Shown piece by piece: positions 1 through 9,635 of a stretch of 64,000 nt of DNA. The stretch is taken from contig JAFFSR010000249.1 in assembly GCA_017163975.1 (NCBI GenBank), forward strand, positions 4,773,001 to 4,837,000. The letters run 5' to 3'. Origin of the DNA: Anastatus disparis (Eukaryota > Arthropoda > Insecta > Hymenoptera > Eupelmidae). The position numbers and the translations under genes are program-made. Numbering within the stretch: position 1 is the stretch's first letter; every line of letters starts with the position of its first letter. Under the pieces are notes generated by a model. It made no database searches, had not been told where the DNA came from, and saw only the letters and a list, made by a program, of their open reading frames with translations.

Positions 1-585
1 ATAAAATTTATTATTTTAAATTATAAATTAAAATTATCAATAAAAATTATAGATGATTATTAGTTTAATTAATAATTGTAAAGTTTTTAGTGTGTCGAGC
101 TTAAGTCAAAAGAAGTGTTATTTTATTGACACATTGTAAGATTTGAAATATTAAAAGAAAAGACTTTTGTTTTCATTACGCATTGGAATTACGCATTTAT
201 GAATATTTCATATTTTTGTATGTACGTTTTAAATTCTGATGTTATCTAAACATATAATGAATTCTAAGTACAAAAATTTGAACTTGATATAGACTTTAAC
301 AAGCTCAAAAATGTTAAATGATCAAAGAAAAGGCAAATTTGAGTCACTTGGCAGAAGTGAAAAAATTCTCCTGAAACTATGAGAAATAGGTCCTCTGCTA
401 TTTCTTTTAAACTGAGAAGAACAGAATTTTCAAGATCCAAGAAAAATATAGAATTGTTGACATGAACATTCTATTTCCTGAGTTAGAAAAATTATATGTT
501 GTAGGGTATGCTATCATAACCCACATAGCACGTAAGCTTCCTGTAAGGTTCTAGAAAGCTTCCATGTGAGATTCGAAATTTTACA
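1..585. other. AT-rich stretch with no recognised gene
   Basis: No reading frame, RNA gene or repeat boundary that I can support. It is AT-rich and merges into the AAGCTT-rich tandem repeat that follows. Confidence 0.5.
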
Positions 586-589
586 GGAA

Positions 590-1120
590 GCTTTCCCGAA
601 AGACGATGGTAAAATTCCAAGGGATCTGAATAAAAGATTACAGTAAAATATTTACAAAGCTTTCTAGAGTCCTACATATATGTTCCTTGAAACCTTATAA
701 AAAGCTTCCATGGAAGCTTCCAGTAAGCTTGAAATGTCTGGGACAAACTAGCTGTCAGAAATATTCCGAGAAGGATTGTTGTAATCTTCTAGGGAACCTT
801 TTAGAAAGCTTTCTGGTAAGACGTTCGTAAGCTTCCAAGGAATCTAAATAAAAGATTTCGGTAAGATATTTATAAAGCTTTCGTGAGTCATACATATGGA
901 TTCCCTTAAATCTTACGAGAAAATTTCATAGAAGCTTTCAGTAAGATTAAAATGTATGGAAAAAATTAATTGTCAGAAATATTTTAAGGAAAGTTGTCGC
1001 GTAATATTTTAGGGAACCTTTTAGGAAGCTTTAACGAAAGGATTACAGTAAGCTTTCAAGAAATCTTAATAATAGATTCTAGTAAGATAACTATTAAGCT
1101 TCTAGAATCTAATACATTTT
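590..1120. repeat. Tandem repeat, about 218-bp period, about 2.5 copies
   Basis: A block containing AATAAAAGATT followed by GTAAGATATTTAnAAAGCTT recurs at about 626, 843 and 1064, giving spacings of 217-221 bp. The copies are diverged, each is rich in AAGCTT and CTTCCA words, and there is no coding potential. It could be a short satellite array or subterminal repeats of a transposon whose ends I cannot define. Confidence 0.6.
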
Positions 1121-1239
1121 TATAGATTTATTTTATCGTTCATTTAATTTACAAATTATTTTATACAGTAAATAATTAACATTATTACGCATATAATTTA
1201 TAAAACGCATAAAAACGCATAAAACGCTAGAAAAATTTT

Positions 1240-1312
1240 CGACCTGATCGGGGCTCGAACCCATGACCTACAGATAACGAAGCATCAACGCTACCTATTA
1301 CGCCACGGTACG
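1240..1312 (-). tRNA. tRNA-like sequence: tRNA pseudogene or SINE head
   Basis: Read on the minus strand, it has an A-box-like TGGCGTAATAGGTAGCG followed at normal tRNA spacing by a B-box-like GGTTCGAGCCCC. The D-arm pairs with wobble and the T-arm looks sound. The acceptor stem pairs at only four of seven positions and the anticodon stem pairs poorly, so I do not assign an amino acid. A decayed tRNA or the tRNA-derived head of a SINE are both possible. No SINE body or tail is evident. Confidence 0.4.
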
Positions 1313-2239
1313 CTTGTTACGAACACTGATCATTTCTTATTTATATAGTTTACGTAACATAAACTTTGTATTTTATATTCTTTTCAGCATTTGTAAAATT
1401 AAATGAAATAGTTAATTAATAGTAAGTTATTAATAATTATTAAAAATAATTAGTGGTCGGTATGATTATTTTTTTTATTAAAAAATTAATTCTTTTATGC
1501 TGAATTTAACTGAAAATATTTTATAAGAATAATAGTAGTTATAGGGGCACCATGGACCGTCAAAACAAACCCCCACTCCACCACCCAAAAGGTTAATTAC
1601 CGGTGGGTCAATGACCTCTGAGAAGGCGAAGTAGGGGCTTGTTAGGCATGGTACCTGAACAACTGGAGGGTCACTTACCCCTTACTTAGAAATTTAGAAT
1701 GGGGATGAACTGAAAGGTCACTGACCCCTAAAAATTTAAAGTGGGGATGAAAAATATTCTAATCAATATTTAAATATTTTAATATGCAACATGATACTTT
1801 TTGATTATTAAAATTTATATTGAATCATAAAATATTAATTTAAAAGATTTTAATTTGCAACTTAATACTTTTAAATATTAAAATAACAAAGTTTTATTTC
1901 GAATCGTGAAATATATAATTTGCAATATTACTGTGTGTATGAAGGTTGAGGGAATTGATAATGAACGAGGTAAATGAAATACTCATGTTTTAAAGTTTAA
2001 CAACATTTATTATTAATAATCAAACATTACAACGTAGCATTCATACAATTAACTAGTGTGTACATATGGTAAATAATAAATTCGTGTATGATTATAAACA
2101 AATCTTCTTTTCCTAAAACTAGATTATTCTTTTTTAATAATTCGATGAGATCATTTACAAAATTATCATTAAAACTAGACATTGTGTTTTTTATATCACT
2201 AGAAGTATAGTATACATATTGAGATTCCTGACTATTTTC
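1313..2239. other. AT-rich flank left of the Polinton genes
   Basis: No gene seen. A GC-richer patch at about 1540-1740 repeats words such as GGGTCA and GTGGGGATGA but has no clear structure. The left Polinton terminal inverted repeat should lie here or just inside, but I could not match it by eye to the right flank (13.7-14.1 kb). Confidence 0.4.
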
Positions 2240-2845
2240 TTATACATTTTTCATATTTGCAACCATTTCTCGTAATATATAATCTACAGATTTTGCAACA
2301 GTATTAAAAAATCTAATTCTATAATCTATACATTTTGATAAATCTTTTGACCGTTCAAACGTGACACGTTTAAATATTAGTGACCGATACAATCGATCAT
2401 ATTTTTTCGGCGGTCCACCACACTCCTCTCCTTCTGGTTGTGCGTCATTGGGTACCAATTCAAAAGCTCTCTCGTGAAAACTAATCATAAAACGGATAGT
2501 GTATCCAGGAATAGATAGCCGATGATCCAGCATAGACTCCTCATTATAGCAAGTGAAAAAATCTTCAATTTTATCAAATTCCTGCTTCAACGCCTCCCAA
2601 CAGTCCAGTGACAGAGGTAGACCTTGAAAATTGGCTCCACAGAAGCGTACTACGGGTGTAAAATCCTTTTTGCCTTCGCCGCCTATATTCTCCAGGCCTT
2701 CCTGGATAATTTTTCCAAAAAAGCTGTTCAGCCCGTAGACCATTGGCAGAAATTGCTAACAATAATTTTTCTTGCTGTTTTGTTTTATTCAATATGCCAA
2801 GTCATTACCAAATTTCTGCTCCAGGCTTCTCTTTTGACCAGCCAT
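2240..2845 (-). pseudogene. Polinton-associated ORF of unknown function, interrupted near its start
   Basis: A 167-residue open frame (2743 to 2240) starts MVYGLNSFFGKIIQEG. The same frame extends upstream to an ATG at 2845 (MAGQKRSLEQKFG), but with TGA at 2789-2791 and TAG at 2756-2758. Either the true start is the methionine at 2743 or the first 34 codons have decayed. The protein has Cys-containing patches (VRFCGANF, FFTCYNEES) and a basic C-terminal half, with no signal peptide, membrane segment or nucleotide-binding motif. I do not recognise the family. It is the last gene of the minus-strand Polinton series, just downstream of the protease, so a late or accessory role is inferred from position only. 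Confidence 0.45.
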
Positions 2846-3001
2846 CTTGGTTAGGTTTTCTTGCTTGTTACTGCTGTCACCGCCGATCACACACAACTGT
2901 GGCTAGACCAAGTGGATACCACTTCTTTTATACTGTAAAAATTGGTGGGGATGTCATGAAAAAGGTGGCGTGCAACCAATCAGAGACAGCCAAGTATCAA
3001 A

Positions 3002-3445
3002 TTACGCATAGCAAGTTTTTTCTATAAAATTCTTTACTATAGCATCATTTTTTTGCAAATTCTGCGAGAAATTTTCCAAGAATTTCTTGAAACCCAATTT
3101 GGTAGACATATAATACAGGAACATGATACAATAATGACCACAAACATTGAAATATTCGCTTTGTAAGCGTTTATTATTCTATTTAAATTTTTTACAATTT
3201 TGCTGAATACGTCGTAAATGTTTTTGAATTTGTGGTGGCTTACCAAGACAATCAAAGTACACACCTGTGCCATACTTATCAACGTATATGGCAACCCAGT
3301 GCGCACCATGCTGATTATAATTTTGCGTATTAAGCACAAGCGCACAAGGTTTCACCCACATCAGAGGAATCCGATCCGCTGGAGAAACGCCTACTGCGTG
3401 AAACTTGATCCTCATCAGATATCGAACAATCTCTTTTGAATTCAT
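3002..3445 (-). pseudogene. Adenovirus-type (C5) cysteine protease, one premature stop
   Basis: Family role: the maturation protease that cleaves capsid and core proteins of adenoviruses and Polintons. The start is taken at the internal methionine MNSKEIVRYLM because family members begin at this segment. A GVSPADRIP segment follows. The catalytic His lies in HGAHWVAIY, the acidic residue in YFDCLGKPP, and the catalytic Cys in NVCGHYC. The Cys block is cut from the His block by an in-frame TAG at 3179-3181. Beyond that stop the same frame stays open to TAA at 3002-3004, giving about 147 codons, shorter than adenain (about 200) but usual for Polintons. As it stands the product would lack its nucleophile. 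The start overlaps the end of the upstream gene in another frame. Confidence 0.8.
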
Positions 3446-4031
3446 TGCGGAGAATTTTGAAAAATTCTTCCACAATCAGCGATTTCACGCTGGGGTTGAG
3501 TTTCAGTAGCCAATGTTTCAGATTAGCAACGTTATTTAGTGCACACACGTAATTCGAAAAAGATAATTTTATGTAATGATGCATGTACTGTACACTGCTG
3601 AAATTTAAATTTCTAAAAGCTGGACAATCTTGTTTTTCTAAATTTTCAATCTTACAGGTGGTGAGCTTGGAGAGTAGTTTAACCTTTTCTTGACCTCGCA
3701 CGAAAATTACACGACAATGCTTGCAAATATCTTTCAAATTTTTGTATAATCTTTTTATCAATATATCACCTTCGTACCACTCCAGATAATGATGATTCAG
3801 TGTCACCCAATTGTTCTGTCTCAAAACATTTTTAGGTAAGCGTCTTAAATTACAAGGAGGCGCCAGAATCCAATGAGCGATAAAGTTTTTATGAATAGCA
3901 AGTACAGCCACCTCCTTTGGAATCAAACGATTTTTGTTGTCCTTTAAAAACTGCTCGTTAATCACCACGTCCATACTGTTTGCAATGAAAGTTGCTCGCC
4001 GACTGAGATGATAAAGATGGCTTTGCTCCAC
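3330..4031 (-). CDS. Polinton-associated protein of unknown function (233 aa)
   Basis: An uninterrupted 233-codon frame between the major capsid gene and the protease. Visible features are a PKEVAVLAIH segment near residue 40, a WILAPPCNL segment, VIFVRGQEKVKLL around residues 108-120, a CPAF motif, and a Cys/His-bearing C-terminal third containing YVCALNNVANLKHWL. From memory, proteins with this spacing (VKG-E-K, then a CPS/CPA motif, then CALxNV) occur as uncharacterised ORFs in Polintons and other mobile elements of insects and cnidarians. I do not know the biochemical role, and a nuclease-like fold is only a possibility. The last 35 or so residues are Ser/Arg-rich and overlap the protease start. 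It is one of few Polinton genes here without a break. Confidence 0.6.
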   Translation of the reverse strand: MEQSHLYHLSRRATFIANSMDVVINEQFLKDNKNRLIPKEVAVLAIHKNFIAHWILAPPCNLRRLPKNVLRQNNWVTLNHHYLEWYEGDILIKRLYKNLKDICKHCRVIFVRGQEKVKLLSKLTTCKIENLEKQDCPAFRNLNFSSVQYMHHYIKLSFSNYVCALNNVANLKHWLLKLNPSVKSLIVEEFFKILRNEFKRDCSISDEDQVSRSRRFSSGSDSSDVGETLCACA

Positions 4032-4066
4032 TTGAATAGCGAGAACTATATCCCCACCACTACTAC

Positions 4067-5773
4067 TTAAGCGCTATAATCCACGACAACCTGTCTCTAC
4101 GAGTCAATTTCGAGCAAATTATCGTATTCAGCATAAATTATACAATTTACAGCGCCCTCTAGCGGGTTGTCAAATCTAACATCAATTCGTACATCACCAT
4201 TTTTTATTAAATTCTAATGACTACCATCACTTGCCGATAAATCAGGTGTCAAATCAAAAGTGAATAGGCAGTAACCATTTGGATAGTCTTCACGGGTAAT
4301 CGAGTTGCCTAAATTCATAAAGTGAATACCAGTGTCGAAAAAAAGTGTATGATAAGCATCAACGTACATTTTGTTTTTTTCGAAATCTGACTGTAAGGGT
4401 TTCGATGGGACCTGTATTCTATCGACGTACAGACACAAAAAATTTATATTAAAATTTTTGAAATTAAGAGGCCGCTGTATCTCTGTCCTTTTCTAATTAA
4501 AAAATTGACTTTTTTTCCCAAAATTAGCAACAAGAGGCAAAAATAAAGAGATGGTTTCGATGTGTTTAATAAAATGTAATATTTTCTTTGATAACTATAA
4601 ATTAATTTTATTGCTTCGTTTTTAAGAAAAGTTGAAATAACTTGAAAAATTAGAAATTAGTGTCAAATAATGGGATTTTCAAGTTATTCCAACTTTTCTT
4701 GAAAATAAAGCGGTGGAATTAAATTATTCTTATTAGAGAAAATATTGCTTTCTATTACACGAATCGAAACCATCTCTTTATTTTTGCTTAAAGCTATTAG
4801 TTTTTATGAAAAATAAATTTTAAACAAATTCGGCAAAACAAGTAACTGTGTCGGTATACGGCTGACTCTTAAACGGGTTCAGATTTTTATCTTCGTTGTA
4901 AGCTTTATTCTCAACAAAACCGAGTATAATTCTTTTTGGCAGTTGACCTTATATGACATTGTCGATTGTTTTCCCATGCACACCATTATGTAACGTAACA
5001 GCCTTAACTTCTACACGTGTCAGTGGGTATTTTACAGTAGTCTGCGACAATAGTTTTTCGTGTGCTACCACAAGTGAAGGATTTAATCTTACTCGACGCA
5101 CAAAAAGCGTAGCCTCTTTAATATTTACTGTGAAAGCACCAACGGGATCCATGAGACAGAATCCATCACGAGGGCGCACGAGCCTTACTCTAACTTCAAC
5201 GCCACCCAGTAATAATTTGTCTTGATTAAAAACATCACAATGTAAATGTCCGAGTGAATCAATCTTCCTACTAATCATGATTGCCTTACGTTTATTGAGA
5301 CCTACATTACCACCTGTGGTATCGTCTATTTTCCCTGCTGTATCATCGTACCACAATCCACTCGTTGAATGAGACTTTTTAGCTGTTGGGCCGTAATTTA
5401 GTAATGTTTTAATGTAAGCTCTGTATGCATAAGCATTGTTTGGCGGTGAAACAGGTTTCTGATTGAATAGCACATCGACTTGATTAAACAACGAATGCAA
5501 AAGATTATTTATTGGTCCAACATTCGGATCTTTAGGTGGTTCAGCACTAGTGCATGTTACACTGACACTCACTCTTAAGATTGTGTGAGCCAAGTCTAGA
5601 TACTCAGTGTTGCCAGGAATAATAAATTCAATTAGTGATTGGTCGTTAAGTGAAGATATCGGTTTGTACTGAACCCAGTAAGAGCCTTCAATTGCAGTCT
5701 GTGTCGAGGGTAATTCAAAGAGTGATAATTCTGACTTGATCGACTGACAAGATTCTGTGTGCAACAACGCCAT
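4067..5773 (-). pseudogene. Polinton major capsid protein (double jelly-roll), broken by a MITE and stops
   Basis: The N-terminal 274 codons are open (start MALLHTESCQSIKSELSLFE) and match the arthropod and nematode F54H12.2-like family, which is the Polinton/adintovirus hexon-type capsid protein. Diagnostic segments are YWVQYKPISSL, EFIIPGNTEYLDL and SLFNQVDVLFNQKPV. The frame then meets TAA at 4949-4951, continues in frame, and is split by a 401-bp TTAA element at 4468-4868. The C-terminal part resumes beyond it (LYVDRIQVPSKPL, YCLFTFDLTPDLSASD), with further in-frame stops at 4214-4216 and 4097-4099 before the natural end at 4067-4069. Without the insertion the gene would be about 435 codons, at the short end for the family. 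It cannot make capsid now. It lies just downstream of the core-like gene, on the same strand. Confidence 0.85.
4468..4868. mobile_element. 401-bp TTAA MITE inserted in the capsid gene
   Basis: Flanked by TTAA on both sides (4464-4467 and 4869-4872). The ends are related inverted repeats: GAGGCCGCTGTATCTCTGTC on the left, and the complement of GAGTCAGCCGTATACCGAC on the right. The interior is a long imperfect foldback in which the AAAATAAAGAGATGGTTTCG block returns inverted at the other side. It has no coding capacity. It closely resembles in length, ends and foldback layout the element at 15372-15769, so they are one family, mobilised in trans by a TTAA-targeting transposase such as piggyBac or Kolobok (inference). 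Confidence 0.8.
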
Positions 5774-5782
5774 CTTGAAATT

Positions 5783-6244
5783 TTAATTTTCAAAAATATC
5801 TCTAGCTACACGTGCTTTCATATTCTGCTTCTTCTTCTTTTTCGCAACTTTACCACTTCTCGAGCGTTTAGCTGCCGAGGTGTTTGTAGTGCCAGGTGCA
5901 CTCGACGACTGAATTGATGATGTCTCGTTATTCTTTTTATATTCTGATTCCTCCCCCTCTTTCGCACTCGACTCACCCAAGAGCAATTTGTCCAGAACAA
6001 CATCGGCTTTTCTTTTGAGATTTTTACCACTCTCGCGAATGCGCTGTTTGGTCGCCTCTTTGACTGGTCTGCCACCTAGAGTGACATCATCTAGGATATT
6101 TTTACCCGCTCGGAAGAGACCTTTCAAAAAACTACCTAATCTTGCACCCGACTAAAGATAACCAAAACAAGGTTTACCAACTGTAACACACTTACTCCCA
6201 CCACGAATCATTTGCTTATTGAAAAAATCTTCAAACACAGACAT
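5783..6244 (-). pseudogene. Basic core-like minor virion protein of the Polinton, one in-frame stop
   Basis: The start is taken at the ATG at 6244 (MSVFEDFFNKQMIRGG). The frame has TAG at 6152-6154 (codon 31) and is then open to 5783. The middle part (FLKGLFRAGKNILDDVTLGG) is a hydrophobic, Gly-rich segment, and VKEATKQRIRESG follows. The C-terminal third is Ser/Thr-rich and then strongly basic (KKKKKQNMKARVARD). This architecture, an N-terminal Gly-rich tail and a GLF/GLFR segment then a basic end, is shared by the adenovirus pX/pVI-like minor proteins of adintoviruses and Polintons, which sit beside the capsid gene as here. The exact homology is inferred from pattern and position. It is 10 bp upstream of the major capsid start. 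Confidence 0.6.
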
Positions 6245-6334
6245 TTTATTGGATGCGCTTAAAGTGAAGCGTTACAGTCAGCGTACCGTAGTCGAATGGA
6301 ATGAGAAATCTGTGTTCGTCTCTTATATCTATTT

Positions 6335-6988
6335 CTATCGACTGCAACGCGTATAACGAAGTAAGCTCATGCGCATGTCACCTGTTACGTAAGGCTGGCA
6401 AATGTTGCTGTAAACCATGAGCACAGTTGGCAACCCGTTTACAAGATTTGCTGGACGATTACCAGTAATGTAGTGTTCTTTATTACCTTTGCAAGAGAAA
6501 ATTAGTACATTTTCCAGACCTAAAATTCTAAGTAATATTTCCGATAGTGTAAACATATGCATATAAGTTGTACAATCTTCTCCACATCGACATCTAACCT
6601 GTACATAACCACAAGCTTGGATTTCAAAATATAAATGATTTTTCACATTCTCGAGATTATTTGTTTCTTTTAAGAGACTTTCAATACCACGTTAAACACT
6701 AGGTTTGACTCTGGCAAACACTTCAGCCCTCTGTTGAGTCTCCTCTCTTTTTCACAAAACATTCGCCATTTCACGTTTGGCTGTTTTAACAGAAATGACT
6801 CCCTCCCGCTCAACTATTGATATATGCTAAAATGTGAGAGGTATTTTAATTTCCGTGAGTTCTACACACCAGTCGCCATGAAGATAAAAATTTTGTGATG
6901 ATTGTGTTGTAAAATGTGTCGCCACATTATGTGGAAAGACAAACTTGCTGCTGTTGCTCGGTAAGACCATGTAAAATTCATCGTTCAT
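6335..6988 (-). pseudogene. Polinton penton-like minor capsid protein, three in-frame stops
   Basis: The start ATG at 6988 begins MNDEFYMVLPSNSS, followed by FVFPHNVATHF and LHGDWCVELTEIKIP. This FYxxLPSNxS ... FPxN ... GxWxVxLxEI series is the hallmark N-terminus of the single-jelly-roll penton-like protein of Polintons, which occupies capsid vertices. The C-terminal part also fits: SEILLRILGLENV, LPTVLMVYSNI and VTGDMRMSLLR. One frame runs throughout, but TAG at 6827-6829, TGA at 6752-6754 and TAA at 6692-6694 break it. The full span is 217 codons. No frameshift is needed, so decay has been by point changes. It lies between the integrase and the core-like gene on the same strand. Confidence 0.75.
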
Positions 6989-7047
6989 TGTGAATTTTTT
7001 AAATCTTTAGCTGCTATCCAAGAATTGAATTTTTCTAGATACCCCCT

Positions 7048-8060
7048 CTAACTGACCAAATATTGTTTTTTCGACCCCCTACCTTTGCTCTTCAAAACCT
7101 CGTCAACCTCAAACGCTTCGCTATCTAAATCTTTGCGCTCTCTGCTCAACTGTTCTTCGTAAAAATATCCGTCAATTTTTTCTCCACCAAGATCTGCCAA
7201 AGTATAAACGGGTGGTTGTTGTCTTGTGTCGACTTTAATAATTTTAAACAGCTCCAGAGTCCAGCCAATCTCGTATGCTTTCCTGAAGGCTGTCTTGGCA
7301 CGACTGACAGGAAGCAGATCACCAACGCTGTATTTAGCTACTCGGAACGGCTGTTTTTCGCTGTAACGCAACGTCGAATTCCGACGTGCCACGTGAGCAT
7401 TATATAAGTTGACCTTAGAAGGGGGTATTTTTATGGCACTGTGCCATGACTCGTTGTAACACGTCACAATTTTTTGCAAAACATCTTTATAACGTCTTGT
7501 GCGCGAGTGAGTAAAGTATCGCCAGATTCGACCTTTGAGAGTTCGAATAAAGCGTTCGGCAATGGCTGCCTTTATATCAGGGTCTCTGACGACTTGGTAG
7601 GTAATATGTTTCTTTTTTAACACTTCTTGCACCCATCGACCGATAAATTTTTTACCTTTATCAGTTTGTAGGTAAATAGGATGTCTATCATTACATCGTG
7701 ATAAAATTTTGTCTAATGCTACAGCGACGCTTCGGCTGGTTTTGTCGAGAAGAGGCTACGCCCAGGCAAATTCGCCCAGACGAAAGTGCATCAATGACAA
7801 TGAGAATATAGCTGTACCCATCATTGTAGGTTTTAAGTGATCTAAAATCTGCCAAGTCAGCTTCTCACACTTCAAAGGGGCTGAAAACGTTGTAATGTCG
7901 ATGAGGAAAACGATGTCTCACGAGTTTATGTAAGGTATGTGCATCCTGACTCTCCAACTATTTGACAATGGTATTGTTATCAAATTTTTTGGTTTTCGTG
8001 TGTTTCAGTAGATGAGCACCAGCGTACGCTGATGTTGCAGAAAGAGTATAGTAATAATGC
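7048..8060 (-). pseudogene. Retrovirus-type integrase of the Polinton, frameshifted with three stops
   Basis: The C-terminal 194 codons are open. They contain the catalytic-core glutamate in AERFIRTLKGRIWRYFT, then a chromodomain-like tail region (VYTLADLGGEKIDGYFYEEQL). Upstream in the same frame is the second acidic residue in YLQTDKGKKF, with TAG at 7756-7758 before it. A frameshift near 7775-7790 separates this from the upstream core, which contains the first aspartate in ADLADFRSL. That segment carries stops at 7865-7867 and 7958-7960. The N-terminal segment (DAHTLHKLVRHRFPHRHY) is typical of Polinton integrases. No clear start codon is visible, and the reading overlaps the end of the phospholipase gene. 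It would have inserted element ends into host DNA. It is inactive now. Confidence 0.8.
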
Positions 8061-8471
8061 TCAATATCGTCCGGCTTTGTCGCCTCCTTCTTCTTTTTCC
8101 CCTTCTTTTTCATTGCTCCTTCTCCTCCCCCTCTTACAAACTAGCTTTTTCTCTCTCTGTTGCTGTTTTTTAAATGTATTACTAATGCGTTTCAAAAATT
8201 TATCAAACGCAATTTTGCTGATCATGCACAAAACAGTAATACCAGCTGCAGTCTTTCCATTACCATCCGCAGTCTCCGAGAGCATGCGTGAAAATGCTCG
8301 TTCAGCCAGCAGTCTGTCGGCTTTTATATGATTCGTTATTTTTTTATTTAAATATGAAATATCGTGCTCTAGACAGGCATTGTCAAGAGGATTTTCCCCT
8401 CTCTGACCACGTCTGAGACGCTTTTTAAGGTGCGTGCCAGGGCCGAGAAACTGGTAGCTTGGTAGATGCAT
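8061..8471 (-). CDS. Parvovirus-type phospholipase A2 domain protein (intact)
   Basis: An intact 136-codon frame. Residues 5-15 (SYQFLGPGTHL) form the glycine-rich calcium-binding loop, and CLEHDISYL around residues 33-41 carries the catalytic His-Asp pair and the downstream Tyr of the secreted and parvoviral PLA2 fold. This is the arrangement of the unique N-terminus of parvovirus VP1, where the enzyme breaches the endosomal membrane during entry. Similar domains are known in some adintoviruses and Polintons. The middle is helical and hydrophobic (AAGITVLCMISKIAFDKFL). The C-terminal third is very basic, with KKQQQREKKLVCKRGRRR suggesting nuclear or nucleic-acid targeting. It is one of the few unbroken genes of the element. 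Catalytic activity is not proven by the sequence. Confidence 0.8.
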   Translation of the reverse strand: MHLPSYQFLGPGTHLKKRLRRGQRGENPLDNACLEHDISYLNKKITNHIKADRLLAERAFSRMLSETADGNGKTAAGITVLCMISKIAFDKFLKRISNTFKKQQQREKKLVCKRGRRRSNEKEGEKEEGGDKAGRY

Positions 8472-8557
8472 TTTAAAGGGTACAACTAAAATCTATCGGT
8501 CTATAAAAGTACCAATATTCTCCTCCTCCTCCCCCTTCATCACTTCTTCCCATGCTT

Positions 8558-9294
8558 TCACATACGGTCCCATTTTAGCTGTTCGAAGCGACTCTTTTTT
8601 GCAGGGGTTGATGACGTAGCTGCCAACTTGCTACCAACTTTTTTACGCTTATTAGCACTCTCAACTTCTTTCTCTTTCACATGAGATGCAATCGTACGCC
8701 ACAGTTGATCGTTACTAATGAATTCTCGAGGTATATTAACTTGTCGCAAGACGCGTGCAAACTGTTTGTATCCGTGCGGTGGCGGACTTTTTCTACTTCT
8801 CATAGCCTCGTCAATTTTATGACAATATTAGCATCCTCGATCACAGTGCCATCTAGCTTGATTATACCACGACTATCCCATTCAATATTACCAGCTTGCC
8901 GCAAATATCTAATGAGATGTCTACCATTGCTTCGAAATTTCTGCGGTACCGACTCGACAAGCTGTTTGTCGTTGATTTCATCATTATTGTCTGTACCCAT
9001 CGTCGTTTCCGTTTCTAATAATGTTGTCTCATTTGGACGTATTATACCCCTACTCTCATCCTTCTCCTCCTCTTTTAGATGCAAGTAACGCTGCAAGATT
9101 TGTTGATATTGCAGAGATTTTTGACGCTCATCACCCGTAGAATGTAAAATTTTACTCATTTCCTCGTCAAGGCGTGTCGTGGCTGTACCAGGTGTTTGGA
9201 CACTGGATGGTGGTGTTGTATGATTGGTAGTTGGTACATCGTGCTGCTGCTGCAGCCGCTGTTGTTTCAAGCACTCTTGCGGTACTAAAATCAT
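8558..9294 (-). pseudogene. Conserved Polinton/adintovirus protein of unknown function, one frameshift
   Basis: Two adjoining open frames read as one protein. The first (164 codons, 9294-8800) starts MILVPQECLKQQ, has a Thr/Pro-rich linker, and continues LDEEMSKILHST, YQQILQRYLHL and VESVPQKFRSNGRHLIRYL, ending in a WDSRGIIKLDGTVI segment. The second (81 codons, 8803-8558) continues the family pattern with PPPHGYKQFARVLRQVNIP. This LDNEM ... LQRYL ... W-x-x-x-G-x-I-x-x-x-G ... W/Y-x-x-F-A-x-x-L series is a recurring uncharacterised protein of Polintons. The frame changes within an A-rich run near 8800-8815. Its role is unknown; a core or scaffold-like function is a guess. It lies upstream of the phospholipase gene in the same orientation. 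Confidence 0.65.
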
Positions 9295-9383
9295 TTTTCT
9301 TGCGTACTTTATGCCGATAAAATAGGTTTCACAATGAGCCGTAGTAAATATGCTGATTTCACCACCAATTTCCCGTTGACTTT

Positions 9384-9635
9384 CTAATTACCCAGTTTAG
9401 CGAGTTTTCGCAACAGTGATGCGACTTTTCGCAATTGTTTCTTATAATACTTGCTGAGTGGAATATTTCTACGTAAAATGTCCAAATCACACTCGCAAAT
9501 GTACGTTATAAGTTTGGAATTTGCTTCGCGTAATATGGCCTTGAGTTGAGAAAGTTCGATTTTACACAAAACATGTAATTGAGTCCAGTACTTTTCTGGA
9601 ATTGGTCTGCTACGACTACGTGTTACCGACTCCAT
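9384..9635 (-). CDS. Small conserved Polinton protein (83 aa)
   Basis: An intact 83-codon frame starting MESVTRSRSRPIP. The segment LCKIELSQLKAILREA, then YICECDLDILRRNIPLS and a basic tail (KKQLRKVASLLRKLA), matches from memory a small helical protein widespread in insect and cnidarian Polintons, with the pattern CKxxxxQxxxIL ... ICECxxNxLxGNxPL ... KxxLRxLA. Function unknown. Its start overlaps the end of the upstream ATPase remnant by 13 bp, consistent with tightly packed Polinton genes. It shows no break. Confidence 0.6.
   Translation of the reverse strand: MESVTRSRSRPIPEKYWTQLHVLCKIELSQLKAILREANSKLITYICECDLDILRRNIPLSKYYKKQLRKVASLLRKLAKLGN

Noticed and set aside
3037..3345. 102-codon minus-strand frame overlapping the protease
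   Set aside because: The catalytic Cys block is read in the protease frame after the TAG at 3179; this other frame gives a Cys/Ile-rich shadow.
2624..3439. Plus-strand frames within the Polinton block
   Set aside because: They overlap minus-strand genes with clear family motifs and have no motifs of their own.
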